Source: Ichthyophis bannanicus
Taxonomy: Eukaryota > Chordata > Amphibia > Gymnophiona > Ichthyophiidae
Direction: 5' to 3'
Assembly: GCA_033557465.1 (NCBI GenBank)
Contig: CM066035.1
Span: 924,320,522-924,384,521 of the forward strand
Length of the DNA: 64,000 nt
The notes under the pieces were generated by a model, which saw only the letters and a program-made list of their open reading frames with translations, made no database searches and was not told the origin of the DNA. This document shows, one piece after another, positions 52,455-63,600 of this stretch. How positions within the stretch are numbered: the stretch's first letter is position 1; every line of letters begins with the position of its first letter. The translations under genes and the position numbers were made by a program.

Positions 52455-53154
52455 CAAGCATGGTAATGTCCACTATGTTTAGCCCTCTTTCAGGGTATTG
52501 TACGCCAGGGTTAGTAAATCCGCTTTTCTAGAAAGCTTAAAACATGCTCTTTCTAATGAAATTGGTTTCAAAACGATTTTAGAAGATACTTTTGTGTAAA
52601 AGGAGGTTAAAAATACCATATTTTTACGTTTTTGCAAAAAATCATCAACTTTACACTTAATTTGTAAACTAACAGAATGCTAAGAGCATGAAATTATAAA
52701 TTCAAGAACTTCAGTACATAGAGGTATTATGTGCAAAATTTCATACTTTTTACTTGATTTAGGAAGCTGCATAATGTCTAATTTTTTTTAGAATGTCAAT
52801 TTTGTTTGGCTGGCTTTGCTGCAATATCTACTTCCGACATATTCAAAAAATATTAGTATCATTAAATAGAGCGCAAAAGGTTGTACAGGATAGTCAAGTT
52901 TCATTTGTTATAATAAAATAGCAAAGAAAATATAGGGTCTCAAAGTTGCTGAAATATCTGACTCGTACCGTACAAAGTCAAGGTATGTGATCAGACAAAC
53001 GACTATCTCTCGGAAAGTTTTCCACGAGAGAATCTAAAACTTTACCAAAGTTAGTTTGAGACACCTGGTAGTGTACATACAAAATTTCAGCAAAATCCAA
53101 GATGGTCGAGCTGGGCACTTTTTATATACTAGACCACTTGACATGGAATGACCC
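52455..53154 (-). repeat. Right terminal inverted repeat of the Sola-like transposon
   Basis: It is inverted relative to 41207-41870 and ends with the inverse of GGGTCATTCCATGTCAAGTG, directly followed by TGTG. Confidence 0.85.
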
Positions 53155-53158
53155 TGTG

Positions 53159-54760
53159 CTGTAATTTTGTAAGATATATATTTTTGATGTTTTTGGGTAG
53201 AGTAACACCCAAGTAGCATACTTCTGGCCTTGTCTGAAGTTGAGTTCCATTTAGAGGAGGAGTTTAGGATGAACTTGTGTCCCTGGTGATAAGTAGGGCC
53301 TATGTTTTCTTGATTTATGAACATATTGTGAGAAGCAAGCCAAGAGCTAATATTAGTGAAGCAGCTGGCTGTATCTGTAAAGTCCAGAGCTTTGTATGTT
53401 TGTATAAATCATATCCAAAAATGCAGATATCCCAAATTCAGAGACAAATTGAAACAAAAACACAGAGCCTGAAACAGTCCACCAGTGAGATCCTTAATAT
53501 TTTTTGTCGGATAACATCGAGGGAGGGTAAGATTCAGCTTAACCACACCAGACTGATATCCATTTTATTCGTTAGTAAGTTCTTTTTTTTATGATGAACG
53601 ACGATGGATTCATGAATTAAACTCAGTTCATCCCACCGGTTTGAATCGAGAAATCGATTGGCCCAGTTTGATTTGATGATGAACCAGTCGGGTAGGGGGT
53701 TTCCCATTTTTTTTGTGGGTTATCTCCTTCATGATTGGTTCTTTTTGATTGACATTTGTTTCTATCAAAGACATTGGGAGTCACCATTTTTTCTTTGGGT
53801 GTGTCTTTATTATGCCAATCCAACCAGCAAGGGGTTTTCTGTTTTGCACACTCATTGCTTGTGATTGGTTTTCCTCTGTGATTGACATTATTAATCGGCC
53901 AATAATGAACTTAACGGTCCTATATTGTGATCTGATGCCGGTTTTAAATCGGCTGTTTGGGGCGCACGACATTGAATAAAGGATTCCATAAGAGCACTTG
54001 ATACAGGGGTATTATACATCCCGAAATGTGCACGTCGTGCTTCAACACATTTGGACCTGCTGCAATAAGGATGTTATGTGCTTTGTATAAAGTTTTTTTT
54101 TTTTTTTTTTTGGATTTCATATTTTTCAATACAATATCATAAACTTACTAACGAATAAAATGGATTTCATCAGTCTGATTAAGCTGAATATCTTACCCTC
54201 CCTCGATGTTATCCGACAAAATAAGGATATCACTGGTGGACTGTTTCAAGGTCTTTGCGTTTTTGTGTATAAATCATATCTGCATAAATATAATCAATAT
54301 TGGATGCTTGAATAGTTGAGCAAATTGGTTGAATGAAAATGTAAATATCAACGCTGAGTGCTGACCCTTGAACTCCTTGAGTTTGAGTGTATGGCTTTGG
54401 TTTTGACAGACTTGATTTTACCTGGATTAGTCTATTTTGATACAAGTGGAGCCAGCGTAAGGGAGTTGCAGCTACTCCAATTTCTTGTAATCTTTTGATT
54501 TAGTGCTTGGGGTATTGAGTTGAATGCTGCCTTGATATCTAGGAAAATAAGAATAAAGCCAGTGTTTGGTTTATTGGTTCCTGCTAACTTGTCTAGAAGT
54601 GCAGCCATAAGGGTTGAAACACCATGGTATGGTCTAAAGCCATATTGTTGGAGATCAAGAGGAGAATGTGCTTCAACAATTACAATATCATATAATACAA
54701 TCAGGGAAGTATATTTGGTTAAGAATGGGAGGCTTGCTATGAGCCTGTATTAGGTAGGCT
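53159..54760 (-). mobile_element. L2-like LINE, RT part (continues at 40735-41206)
   Basis: Minus-strand pieces: GFILIFLDIKAAFNSIPQAL (~54555-54500), GVQGSALSVDIYIFIQPICS and ASNIDYIYADMIYTQKRKDL (~54390-54245). After an inverted-repeat insertion come SWLASHNMFINQENIGPTYH (~53340) and SSKWNSTSDKARSMLLGCYS (~53255). The next part of the LINE is on the other side of the Sola-like transposon. It has many frameshifts, and this is the oldest layer of this part of the nest. Confidence 0.7.
53400..54310. repeat. Inverted duplication (~180-bp arms, ~520-bp spacer)
   Basis: Left arm 53400-53590 and right arm 54120-54310 are complementary for TGAAACAGTCCACCAGTGA, GTCGGATAACATCGAGGGAG and CCATTTTATTCGTTAGTAAG. 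The spacer (53590-54110) has no gene. It shows ATTGGTT/TGATTGAC repeats and a run of ~18 T at 54090-54108. Part of the right arm is L2-like RT coding sequence (YTQKRKDLETVHQ). Confidence 0.72.
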
Positions 54761-56270
54761 GGCTAATATTTACAGTTCCCTTTCTTACTAGCTGAATGGA
54801 AGCCATTTTGAGTTCAGGGCACACACTTTCCAGTTTTCCTGAGGAGCAACAACTTCGGGTTATAGGTCTTTCAGTTCTCTTTGGGCTCCAGAGTGGAGCA
54901 AGAGGTTCTGCTGGTGGTAGCCTATCTCCTGTATGATGGAAGCTTCCAGTGCTATGCAAGCAGGTCTTTTTTTTTTTTTTTTTTCCTTCTTCATGATAGT
55001 TTTAGCACCCAAGCCTTGGCTGGGCAGCAATGATACTTGGTGAGCCTAATGGTCCCCTGGATCCATGAGTCTTATGGTGGGATGCTGAGGGGCATCTTTG
55101 CACTGGCCAGCACCCTGCAAAAATGCAATGACCATGGCTATCGAGGTAGATTGCTGAGATCCTAACAACTTTTGTCACTGATTAATTCTGGGGAGATCAG
55201 CCTAGCAACATGTTCCCCAGCTTGCAGTTTGATTCTTGCAGTTTTTCAGATAGGAGGCCTTGGAAGTCTTCATATAGTCCCTAGTCTTTACTGGTGCTTT
55301 CCTAGAGGATTCTGCAGATGGGGGTCTTCTGAAATTAGTCCTTTTGAGGGATGGGCATAGACTCCTCAGACATCCTAGAAGTCCTGCTCTGATGCCCCTT
55401 TGGAATTTTCTTGTGCAACAGTGTGCATTATCTGGCCCTGTTAAGTGGTGTGTTTTTTTTGGGGGGGGAGGGGGGGTTGTTTATATGTAAACCGCTTTGA
55501 ATGGTAGACTGAAAATAACACTGGACTGAGATTTTTATTTAAGCTCGTCTTCAGCCACAAGGCTTATGGGTTTATACCTAGTGTTATGCTTGCTCTCCAT
55601 GTTAGGGAGCTAAGGGCTAGCTGTCATGTCTCTTGAGTCAACAGTTGTCTTTTGGTTTTGTTAGACTGCACGCCCTGGGGCTATCATCTACAAGTAATGA
55701 GCAGGGGAATGATCATCTATCTGGCCTGACTTAAACTAAATACATAATATAACTGAAGGGTTCTGGACTCATGATGGAGTCTGGGCTTGATTTCCCAAAT
55801 ACTGTCTGTCTTTTGGAGGCCCTCGCTGGTTAATTAGCTGGTGACTACCTTTTCTTTCAGGTGCTTCCGTTGCAGTGTCGCAAGAGATTTTGGATTCCCT
55901 GTGGGGCATGGTGTTTTCAGGATGGCCTGTGTCTTCAGACTTGGGAGTATGCAAGTTGCTCTTTTTCTCCACTTGTTTCTGCCTAGTTTCCATGATCAAC
56001 AACTGGGGAGGATCAGAGTTGGCAGTGCCGGAGCAGTGTCTTGTCCATTTATTAACTTTGTTGGGCTTCTAGGACAGATGCGCATGCCCTTCTGGTGCAA
56101 GTGGTGATGGCATCTACCATGAAAGGTTGGGCCTCATCAACAGAGGTCACCTTGGTGGTATGTGCTCAAGGTTTGTCTGACCTTGTAGAGCCTTTGCATA
56201 GTGGTCACTAAGTGTTTAAGTGTCAGGCTGGGAGGTTCTGTTTTCCCCTCTGCTGTGGGTGCTGCTTTGT
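54761..56270. other. Unassigned non-coding sequence
   Basis: No gene recognised. It contains a T run at 54966-54985, which may be the tail of a minus-strand retroposed fragment, and TTTTTTTTGGGGGGGGAGGGGGG near 55452-55472. Possible remains of the D10 interior (55860-56220) are too decayed to name. Confidence 0.5.
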
Positions 56271-56279
56271 TACATCCCA

Positions 56280-56380
56280 TGTCTGGACTGGAGGGACGCT
56301 GAGGAAGGTGAAATTAGACCATATCTGCTAATTGCCCTTCCTTGAGTCTATCCAGTCCAGGACCCACCCTAGGTGCCATA
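56280..56380 (+). other. Degenerate ICR of the D10 DIRS remnant
   Basis: GTCTGGACTGGAGGGACGC followed by TCTGCTAATTGCCCTTCCTT and TCTATCCAGTCCAGGACCCA has the layout of the D5 ICR. The second half resembles the complement of 62225-62272. It is decayed, so moderate support only. Confidence 0.5.
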
Positions 56381-57217
56381 TGTCTTAGTGCAGGGGATTA
56401 GCTGGTCGAGTCTCATCTCTTCCTCTTATCTTTGGGGGACTTTTAATTGGTTACAATTCTCTGGTGTTTACCTTATTCACCTTAGACTCCTGGTGGTTGG
56501 CATCTCTGCTGGGGTGCATACCATGAGCAGGCTGACTTGGGAATGCGTTGCTCTCTGCCCCCTGTTCCTCATGCTTGTGCGAGCTTGAAGATGACAGCAG
56601 TGAGTATTATGTGAAGAAATGAAGGTGGTTTTGAAGCATTTAACATTCAACCCCTCTGACCCCCACGCCTCAAAATTCCTTGCCCTCATCTCCTCATACG
56701 ACCTCCAACTCTGCTTCACCGCCCCCACCCACATACACGGCCACTGCCTTGACCTAATACTCTTCTCCAATTCCTCTCCCTCAAACTTCCACAATTCAAT
56801 CCTTACCTCATCTGACCACCACCTTTTTTAACCTTTACTCTTCAGCTTCCGCCATCTCAACCTCATTCTGTCTCGTCTGACCTATTTAGAAACCTCCATA
56901 ATATTGATCCCCTGACTCTCTCCTCCACCATTTCTCCATCTCTCTCCATTATATCCTCCAAGTCCGTTGATGAGGCATAAGAACATAAGAACATAACATA
57001 AGATATGCCATACTGGGTCAGACCAAGGTCCATCAAGCCCAGCATTCTGTTTCCAACAGTGGCCAATCTAGGTCATACGTACCTAGCAGTTTCCCCAAGG
57101 GACACAGGTTCCACAATGCTTGTACTGGTTCAAGCATTGATATCCTGGGTCCCTTCTTAATGGTTTATGGACCTTTCCTCCAGGAACTTGTCCAAACCTT
57201 TTTTAAACCCAGCTACA

Positions 57218-58585
57218 CTAACAGCCTTTACTACATCCTCCGGTAACAAATTCCAGAGTTTGATTACACGTTGAGTGAAAAAATATTTTTTTATTAGTCT
57301 TAAATAGTTTACCCTGTAGCTTCATTGCATGTCCCCTAGTCTTTCCATATTCTGATAAGGTAAACAATCGATCTAAATTTACCCGTTCCACTCCGTTCAT
57401 TAATTTATAGACTTCTATCATATCTCCCCTCAGCAGTCTCTTCTCCAGGCTAAAGAGCCCCAACCTTTTTAGCCTTTCTTCATAGGAGTAGCCTTCCATC
57501 CCCTTTACCATTTTGGTGGCTCTTCTCTGAACCTTTTCTAAAATTGCTATATCCTTTTCAAGATACGGCGACCAGAATTGCACACAATATTCAAGGTGCG
57601 GTCTCACCATGGAACGATATAGAGGCATTATAATATCTTTTGTTTTATTTTCCATTCCTTTCCTTATCATACCTAGCATTCTATTTGCTCTCTTGGCCGC
57701 CGCTGCACACTGGGCCGAGGGTTTTAACAAGGTATCCACAATGACGCCTAAATCTTTTTCCTGGGTGGTGGATCCTAATGTGGAGCCTTGCATTGTGTAA
57801 CCATAGTTTGGGTTGTTCTTCCCTAGGTGCATAGCCTTGCACTTCTCCACATTAAATTTCATCTGCCATTTTGATGCCCAGTCTTCCAATTTATCAAGAT
57901 TCTCTTGCAATTTTCCACAATCCTCCTGGGTTTTAACAACTTTAAAAAGTTTTGTCTCATCTGCAAATTTGATAACCTCACTTGTTGTTCCACTTTCCAG
58001 GTCATTTATGAATATGTCAAAAAGCAGCGGACCCAGCACAGATCCCTGGGGTACACCACTATTCACCTTTCTCCATTGGGAAAATTGGCCATTTAGCCCT
58101 ACCCTCTGCTTTCTATCTTTTAACCAGTTCCTGATCCACAGTAGTACACTGCCTCCTATCCCATGGCTCTTTAGTTTTGCCAAAAGTCTCTCATGAGGGA
58201 CTTTGTCAAAGGCTTTCTGAAAGTCCAGATACACAATATCAACAGACTCACCTTTGTCCACCTGTTTATTCACTCCTTCAAAAAAACATAACAGATTAGT
58301 AAGACAAGATCTTCCTTGTCTAAAGCCATGTTGGCTGTCTCCCATTAGGTCGTGACTATCTACATGCTGAGTAATTTTATTCTTTATGATGGTTTCTACC
58401 ATTTTTCCCGGTACTGATGTCAGGCTCACTGGTCTGTAGTTTCCCGGATCACCCCTCGAACCCTTTTTAAAAATTGGTGTTACATTGGCGATCCTCCAAT
58501 CCTCAGGTATTAGAGATGATTTTAATGATAGTTCACAGATTACTGATAGCAGGTCTGCAATCTCAAATTTCAGTTCTTTCAACAC
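57218..58585 (-). pseudogene. CR1 reverse transcriptase (455-codon open stretch of ORF2)
   Basis: Non-LTR reverse transcriptase for target-primed retroposition. Motifs: LIPEDWRIANVTPIFKKGSR, GNYRPVSLTSVPGKMVE, DSQHGFRQGRSCLTNLLCFF, VYLDFQKAFDKVPHERLLAK (motif A with Asp), NSGVPQGSVLGPLLFDIFIN (motif B), KFADETKLF (motif C, residues 207-210). Then come QEKDLGVIVDTLLKPSAQCA, RPHLEYCVQFWSPYLEKDI, VQRRATKMVKGMEGYSYEER and LFSLEKRLLRGDMIEVYKLM. In motif C the usual FADD is FADE (codon at 57956-57958), a change at a catalytic Asp, so the enzyme is probably dead even though the frame is open. The C-terminal tail after HSTCNQTLEF is off the family pattern. Confidence 0.9.
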
Positions 58586-59048
58586 CCTTGGATGTATACC
58601 ATCCGGCCCAGGTGATTTGCTACTCTTCAGTTTATCTAATAGTTGTAAGACATCTTCCCGATGTATCTATTTCCTTCAATTCTTCCACACCTTTAAATAC
58701 CACTTCAGTCATGGGTAACATCCCTACATCTTCCTCAGTAAAGACCGAAGCAAAGAATTCATTCAGTCTCTCTGCTATCGCCTTGTCGCCTCTTAGTGCT
58801 CCTTTAACCCCTTTATCATCTAATGGACCAACTGACTCTCACAGGTTTTTTGCTACAAATGTACTTGAAAAGGTCTTTATTTCGCGTTTTTGCTTCCGCA
58901 GCAAGCTTCTTAAATTCTCTTTGCCTGCCTTATCAATGCCTTGCATTTGACTTGCCAGTGCTTGTGCTGTTTCCAGGTTTCATCGTTTGGCTCTTTTTTC
59001 CATTTCCTGAAAGATGCTTTTTTGGCAACAGCCTCTCTGACCTCACCT

Positions 59049-59920
59049 TTAAACCATGCTGGCAGTTTTTTGGACTTCCTTCCACTTAAAGCGTGGAATA
59101 CAGCTGGTCTGGGCTTCCAAGATAGTATTTTTCAACAACACCCAAGCTTGATGTACGTCTTTAACCTTTGCAACTGCTCCTTTTAGTTTTTTCTTAACTG
59201 TTTTCCTCATTTTATCATAGTCTCCCTTTCGAAAGTTAAAGGGTAGTACTGTGGATTTCCTTACTATCCCTCCTCCACTAATTAAATCAAAGGTGATCAT
59301 GCTAAAATCACTATTGCCAAGTGGCCCCAACACCCTTATCTCTTGCACTACATCTGGTGTTTCTAAGGACTAGGTCTAATATTGCTTCCCCTCTGGTTGG
59401 TTCATGAACCAGCTGCTCCAAGAAGCAGTCATTTATTTCATCTAGGAACTTTATCTCCCTAGCATGTCCTGTTGTGACACTGACCCAGTCGATGCCGGGG
59501 TAATTGAAATCACCCATTATTATTACTGCACTGTAACTTTTGCTAGCTTCCTTGATTTCTTTGAGCATTTCATCATCCATTTGTTCATTCTGGCCAGGCA
59601 GACGATAGTACACCCCCACTGCCATCGCCTTCCCCTTTTTACATGGAATTTCAATCCATAGAGATTCTACAGCAAATTTTGTTTCTTGCAAAACTTTAAT
59701 CCTTTCTGACTCAATGCCCTCTCTAACATAGAGCGCAACCCCTCCACCAATTTGGTCAGCTCTATCATTACGATATAGTTTGTACCCAGGTATCAGTGTC
59801 CCACTGGTTGTCCTCCTTCCACCATGTCTCTGATATTCCAATCATATCTAACCTCTCGTTTAGTGCTATATATTCTAACTCTCCCATCTTGTTTTGTAGA
59901 CTTCTAGCATTTGCAAGCAT
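59049..59920 (-). pseudogene. CR1 ORF2 endonuclease domain, frameshifted
   Basis: Apurinic-type endonuclease that nicks the target. NARSLQNKMGELEYI and DMIGISETWW-like sequence start it (~59915-59825). A 176-codon stretch follows (59841-59311): YKLYRNDRADQIGGGVALYV, MAVGVYYRLPGQNEQMDDEM, AVIIMGDFNYPGIDWVSVTT (catalytic GDFN) and HEPTRGEAILDLVLRNTRCS. Another frame (59348-59049) has LGPLGNSDFSMITFDLISG with the SDH-equivalent damaged, and WVLLKNTILEAQTSCIP. The segment 59049-58585 joins it to RT through further frameshifts. The 5' end of the LINE (ORF1) is missing. Confidence 0.85.
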
Positions 59921-62119
59921 TTTAGAGACTGTATTTTATTCATATTAATTTGGCTATTGGTGCACTATCCTGCAATGCTATACTCTCCTCAGCTCTCGAC
60001 ACTCTTGCCCCACCCACCCCACGTCCAGTCAAACGATCTACTCCCCAGCCCTGGCTTTCACCCACAGCCCATTATCTCCACACCTGTGCACGTTCCGCTG
60101 AGCATGCTTAGTTCAAATCTCGCTCTCCAGAGGACCTTCTACTCTTCAAATTCATGCTTGGCTCCTTCCAGTCAGCCATAGCACTTGCCAAACAAGACTA
60201 CTACATCCACTTGACCAACTCCCTTGCTACTGATCCTCGTCTCTTTAATGCCCTCAATTCTCCTCAGTCCCCCCGGTCCTGCCCTCCCTTTCTGCCCAAA
60301 CCCTAGCTGACTACTTCCTATGACAAAATCAACAAGATTACTCCACAATTCCCCACCCCCTCATCTACCTCCCCCCTTCCCAATTCTCCCCCCCAACGCA
60401 TCCTTCCTCTGCCACCCTCTCGAAACCACACTCCTCCTTACTTTCTCCAAACCCACCACATGTTCATCTGACCCCATCTCCTACATCCTCAACCTTTCAC
60501 TCTCCACTGCAACTGTCCCTGTTGACTTCAAGCATGCTGTTGTCACACCTCTCCTTAAGAAACCCTCACTCAATCCCACATGCCCTTCTATCAACCCATC
60601 TCCCTTCTTCCCTTCATATCCAAACTACTAGAACAAGCAGTTCGCCATCGCTGCCTCGACTTCCTCACCTCCCAGGCCCTCCTGGACCCACTACAATCCG
60701 GCTTCCGTCCCTTACATTCCACTGAAACGGCACTCGCAAGGGTCTCCAATGACCTATTCCTGGCTAAATCTAAGGGCCTCTACTCTATCCTCATTCTTCT
60801 TGACCTCTCTGCTGCCTTTGACACCGTTGACCACAATCGTCTCCTCACCACCCTCTCCTCCCTTGGCTTCAGGGACCTGGTACTGTCCTGGCTCTCCTCC
60901 TACCTCTCCCATCGCTCATTCAGTGTATGCTCTGGTGGCGGCTCTTCCCCCTACCCTGCTCCACATAGGTGTACCCCAGGGATCCATCTTGGGGCCCCCT
61001 CCTTTTCTCCCTCTACATCCAAGCCCTTGGTGCGCTTATCTCCTCCCATGGCTTTCAGTACCATCTCTACACCGATGACTCCCAAATCTACCTCTTTACA
61101 CCTACTATTTCTCCAGCAACCCAGTCCAAGATCTCTGCCTGCCTTTCAGACATCGCCACCTGGATGTCTCTTCGCCAATTTGAAATTGAACATGGCTAAG
61201 ACTGAACTTCTTGTCTGTCCCCCCCCATTCCTCCCCCTTTCTCAGTCTGTGGACAGAGCTACTATCCTTCCTGTTCCCTCGGCCCGCAACCTAGGGGGTT
61301 ATCTTTGACACCTCCCTCTCCTTCTCCACATATCCAGCATGTAGCTAAGACCTGTCGTTTCTTCCTCTACAACATTGGCAAAACCCACCCCTTCCTCTCT
61401 GAACACACCACCAAAACGCTTATCCACTCCTTAATCTCCTTTCACCTCGATTATTGCAACCTACTCCTTGCTGTTCTCCCCATCAGCCACCTCCTTCCCC
61501 TTCAATCTATACAAAAATCACACTGCTCAAATCTTCTGCCAGCCTCGCCATGCCCACATTACTCCTTCTCAAGTCACTTCACTGGCTCCCTGTCCAGTTC
61601 CACATCCAATTCAGACTTCTCCTACTGACCTATAAATGCATTCACTCAGCAGTCCCATAATACCTCTCATCTCTTCTCTCCCTATATCCCCTCTCGGAAC
61701 CTGCGCTCTGCTAGCAAATCACTTCTGTCAATGCCGTTCACCCGCACTGCTAACTCCCGACTTTGCTCCTTTCACCTTGCTGCACCTCATGCCTGGAACA
61801 GCCTACCTGTGTCTATACGCCAGGCACCCTCCCTGGCCCTCTTCAAATCCAGGTTGAAGACTCACCTCTTCAGTCTTTCAGATCCTGATCTCTATCCTTA
61901 TCTTAACCCCCATCAACTCTCATGACCATATTGTATTGACCTTACTGTGCCTTGCACTAATCTGACCTCTACCCTGTAACGTTCTCACTAGATTGTAAGC
62001 TCCAATGAGCATGACTGACAAGCAGGGGCTGTCTTGCATTCTGGCTAACTCTTGTTGGTTGGCTGTACAGCGCTGCGTGCGTGGCGCTCTATAAGTGATA
62101 AATAGTAGTAGTAGATCTG

Positions 62120-62275
62120 CTTTGTTATAGAAATACTGGCGCAGTCAAGGTTGCACAGATCGCTTTGTACTAGGACACCAAAAGATCAAGCCCAATGACT
62201 CATCTGCTGGTAGGTGTGCATAACCCATGCGTCTGGACTGGAGGGACTCCATTAAAGACATTTAGCAGGTAAGGT
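62120..62275 (+). repeat. Degenerate right end of the D10 DIRS remnant
   Basis: AAGATCAAGCCCAATGACTC, TCATCTGCTGGTAGGTGTGC, ATAACCCATGCGTCTGGACT, then GACATTTAGCAGGTAAGG. The inverse matches 21680-21790 over about 100 bp, and the last part looks like the outer extension of D5 (ACATTAACGTAAG). Confidence 0.55.
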
Positions 62276-63379
62276 CCAACTTCACCATGCTTGCAACTGT
62301 TTGAAGCCAACTGATTGCAGAATTGCTCCTTTCTTTGCAGCAGGGAGTGTCTGCGACTACATGAGCAGCCATTGCCATTCAGTGCCACCAGCAAGAAGTT
62401 GTAAGTGGACTGATGCTAGTGGGGCCTTGGTGCCTAAGCATGAAAATTGAAATTGTTCAAGTTCTTTCTCATGCTTCTAGTGTAATGTTCACTAACTGCT
62501 TTTCTGAAAATTACTTGCACCTAATTCAATAGATGTGCTGTAGTGCTTTCCAACTGAATTGACAGAAGACTTAAGCTGCTTAATGAACTGTATCCAGTAT
62601 CTTGCTATTTAATATGGAGGCTTTACTTTAGTGTAGTCCTCACCTGCTTGTTTGAGTAGGTTTGGATGGGAAACAGATGGCTTTAGACTAAATTTAAATC
62701 CTGATTTGATTTGGATCCTGGTTTTCTTGTTTGTGTTAAGTATTAATGCTGCTAATATTTTCGCTGACTCGGGGGGAGGGGGGGGGGGTTGGAGACCACG
62801 ACATCTTAAATTTAATTTCTGCTTGGAAAGATGAAGATAACTTGATATCATAGTTTGAACATTTAGCTGTCCTAAGTAAACTTCATGTTTCCTGAATCTA
62901 ACGTCCTCATTTGGCCCTTAATATTGTGGTTGAAATTTAATTACATGAGTTTTTTTGTGACACTTGCCCTATGTAATTTGTTTTCCTTTATTCAGGTATC
63001 GAATGTTAATTTGTAATTTATCTGCATCCAAGAGGTAGCCCATAATTAAGGACCAGTGAGGGGAGCAGAGGCTGGTACAGCCCTCTTTAGGGCCTTATTT
63101 GAGGCAGTTTTCCCATTCTGTTTATGGTTGGGAGGACTTGGGCATCTCAATTCAGATACCCACCATTCTTCTCCCCCAATTAGCCAGGCTTCTGACCAGC
63201 CAACTAGTCACACAAGCATTACTCGGCCGCATCTCCATGGTTTGCCAAGGATAAGCAGGATCTCTGACCTCAAGTGGCTTTTCTCACAGAATGAAATGGA
63301 GAAATCTATTTTGGAGCTTTCTAGTGACTTCCACTGGGAAGGACTTAGCCCTGTACAATGGTAATGATGTATCTTAATT
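62276..63379. other. Unassigned non-coding sequence
   Basis: No gene or named repeat recognised. There is a G run at 62771-62789. The short open frame at 63056-63364 has no recognisable motif. Confidence 0.5.
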
Positions 63380-63600
63380 CCAGTTACTTATCCTGCTAGA
63401 CCAGTCCTGATGAGTTGGTTGTGGTTCCTTGTTAGCAAGGTGGAGGCAGACTTGAGCTGCTTTTGGCAATGTCATTGCTTCATATATCTTCTGGTTCAGC
63501 ACTGAGAAGCCATTGTCTGCTTCCAGCAGATGGCAAGGTATGAGGCCTGAGTCTCCTCACCTACGCTACAGTGCAGTCTCCTTGGATTGAGTCGTGATGA
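63380..63600 (+). repeat. Possible left end of another DIRS (family C-like)
   Basis: It starts CCAGTTACTTATCCTGCTAG ACCAGTCCTGATG, close to the D5 left end (CCAGTTCATACTGCTAGACC), and continues with AAGGTGGAGGCAGACTTGAG and TCCAGCAGATGGCAAGG as in the D10 left end. If real, the element runs past or is broken before the window end; no partner end is seen. Confidence 0.45.

Larger units (their letters stand above)
41207..53154 (-). mobile_element. DNA transposon with ~0.7-kb terminal inverted repeats and 4-bp target duplication (Sola-like candidate)
   Basis: GGGTCATTCCATGTCAAGTG starts at 41207, and its inverse ends at 53154. Immediately outside on both sides is TGTG (41203-41206 and 53155-53158). 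Imperfect inverted repeats extend inward about 664 bp (left) and 700 bp (right). Between them is one minus-strand transposase-like gene, split by D9. Without D9 (5.6 kb), the L2-like insertion (1.6 kb) and the palindromic MITE (0.23 kb), the element is about 4.5 kb. A 4-bp duplication, GGG terminus and long terminal repeats fit the Sola superfamily as described by Bao and colleagues, but I have not been able to compare sequences. The transposase is broken. Confidence 0.75.
56978..59940 (-). mobile_element. CR1 LINE, 5'-truncated, inserted in the L2-like LINE
   Basis: The 3' end faces 56978, with the CATAAGAA-type octamer repeats typical of CR1 tails and the well-known ATACTGGGTCAGACCAAGG 3' sequence. 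The minus strand reads endonuclease (59920-59300), linker, RT (58585-57218) and 3' UTR. The L2-like coding sequence reads from SSKSVDEA on the left to SSALDTLAP on the right, so CR1 landed inside it with no clear target duplication. Confidence 0.92.
56620..62114 (+). mobile_element. L2-like LINE, 5'-truncated, split by a CR1
   Basis: The first part (56620-56977) is the end of an apurinic endonuclease domain (FLALISSYDLQLCFTAPTHI, GHCLDLILFSN, SSDHHLF). After the CR1 (to ~59940) comes SSALDTLAP, then the [62 protein letters not shown] (motif A), [13 protein letters not shown] motif B (~60970), [10 protein letters not shown] (motif C, ~61070). C-terminal blocks are [46 protein letters not shown] and AAPHAWNSLPVSIRQAPSLA, ending ~61924. 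The 3' UTR has the typical ATTGTAAGCTC, GGGGCTGTC and GTACAGCGCTGCG and ends in TAGTAGTAGTAG. Several frameshifts; inactive. Confidence 0.87.

Noticed and set aside
53980..54060. Second hammerhead motif near CCCGAAATGTGCACG
   Set aside because: The GAAA part is there but no CUGANGA core and no matching stems could be found.
57609..58196. Plus-strand reading frames over the CR1 RT
   Set aside because: They are antisense shadows of the 455-codon RT frame, which matches CR1 throughout.
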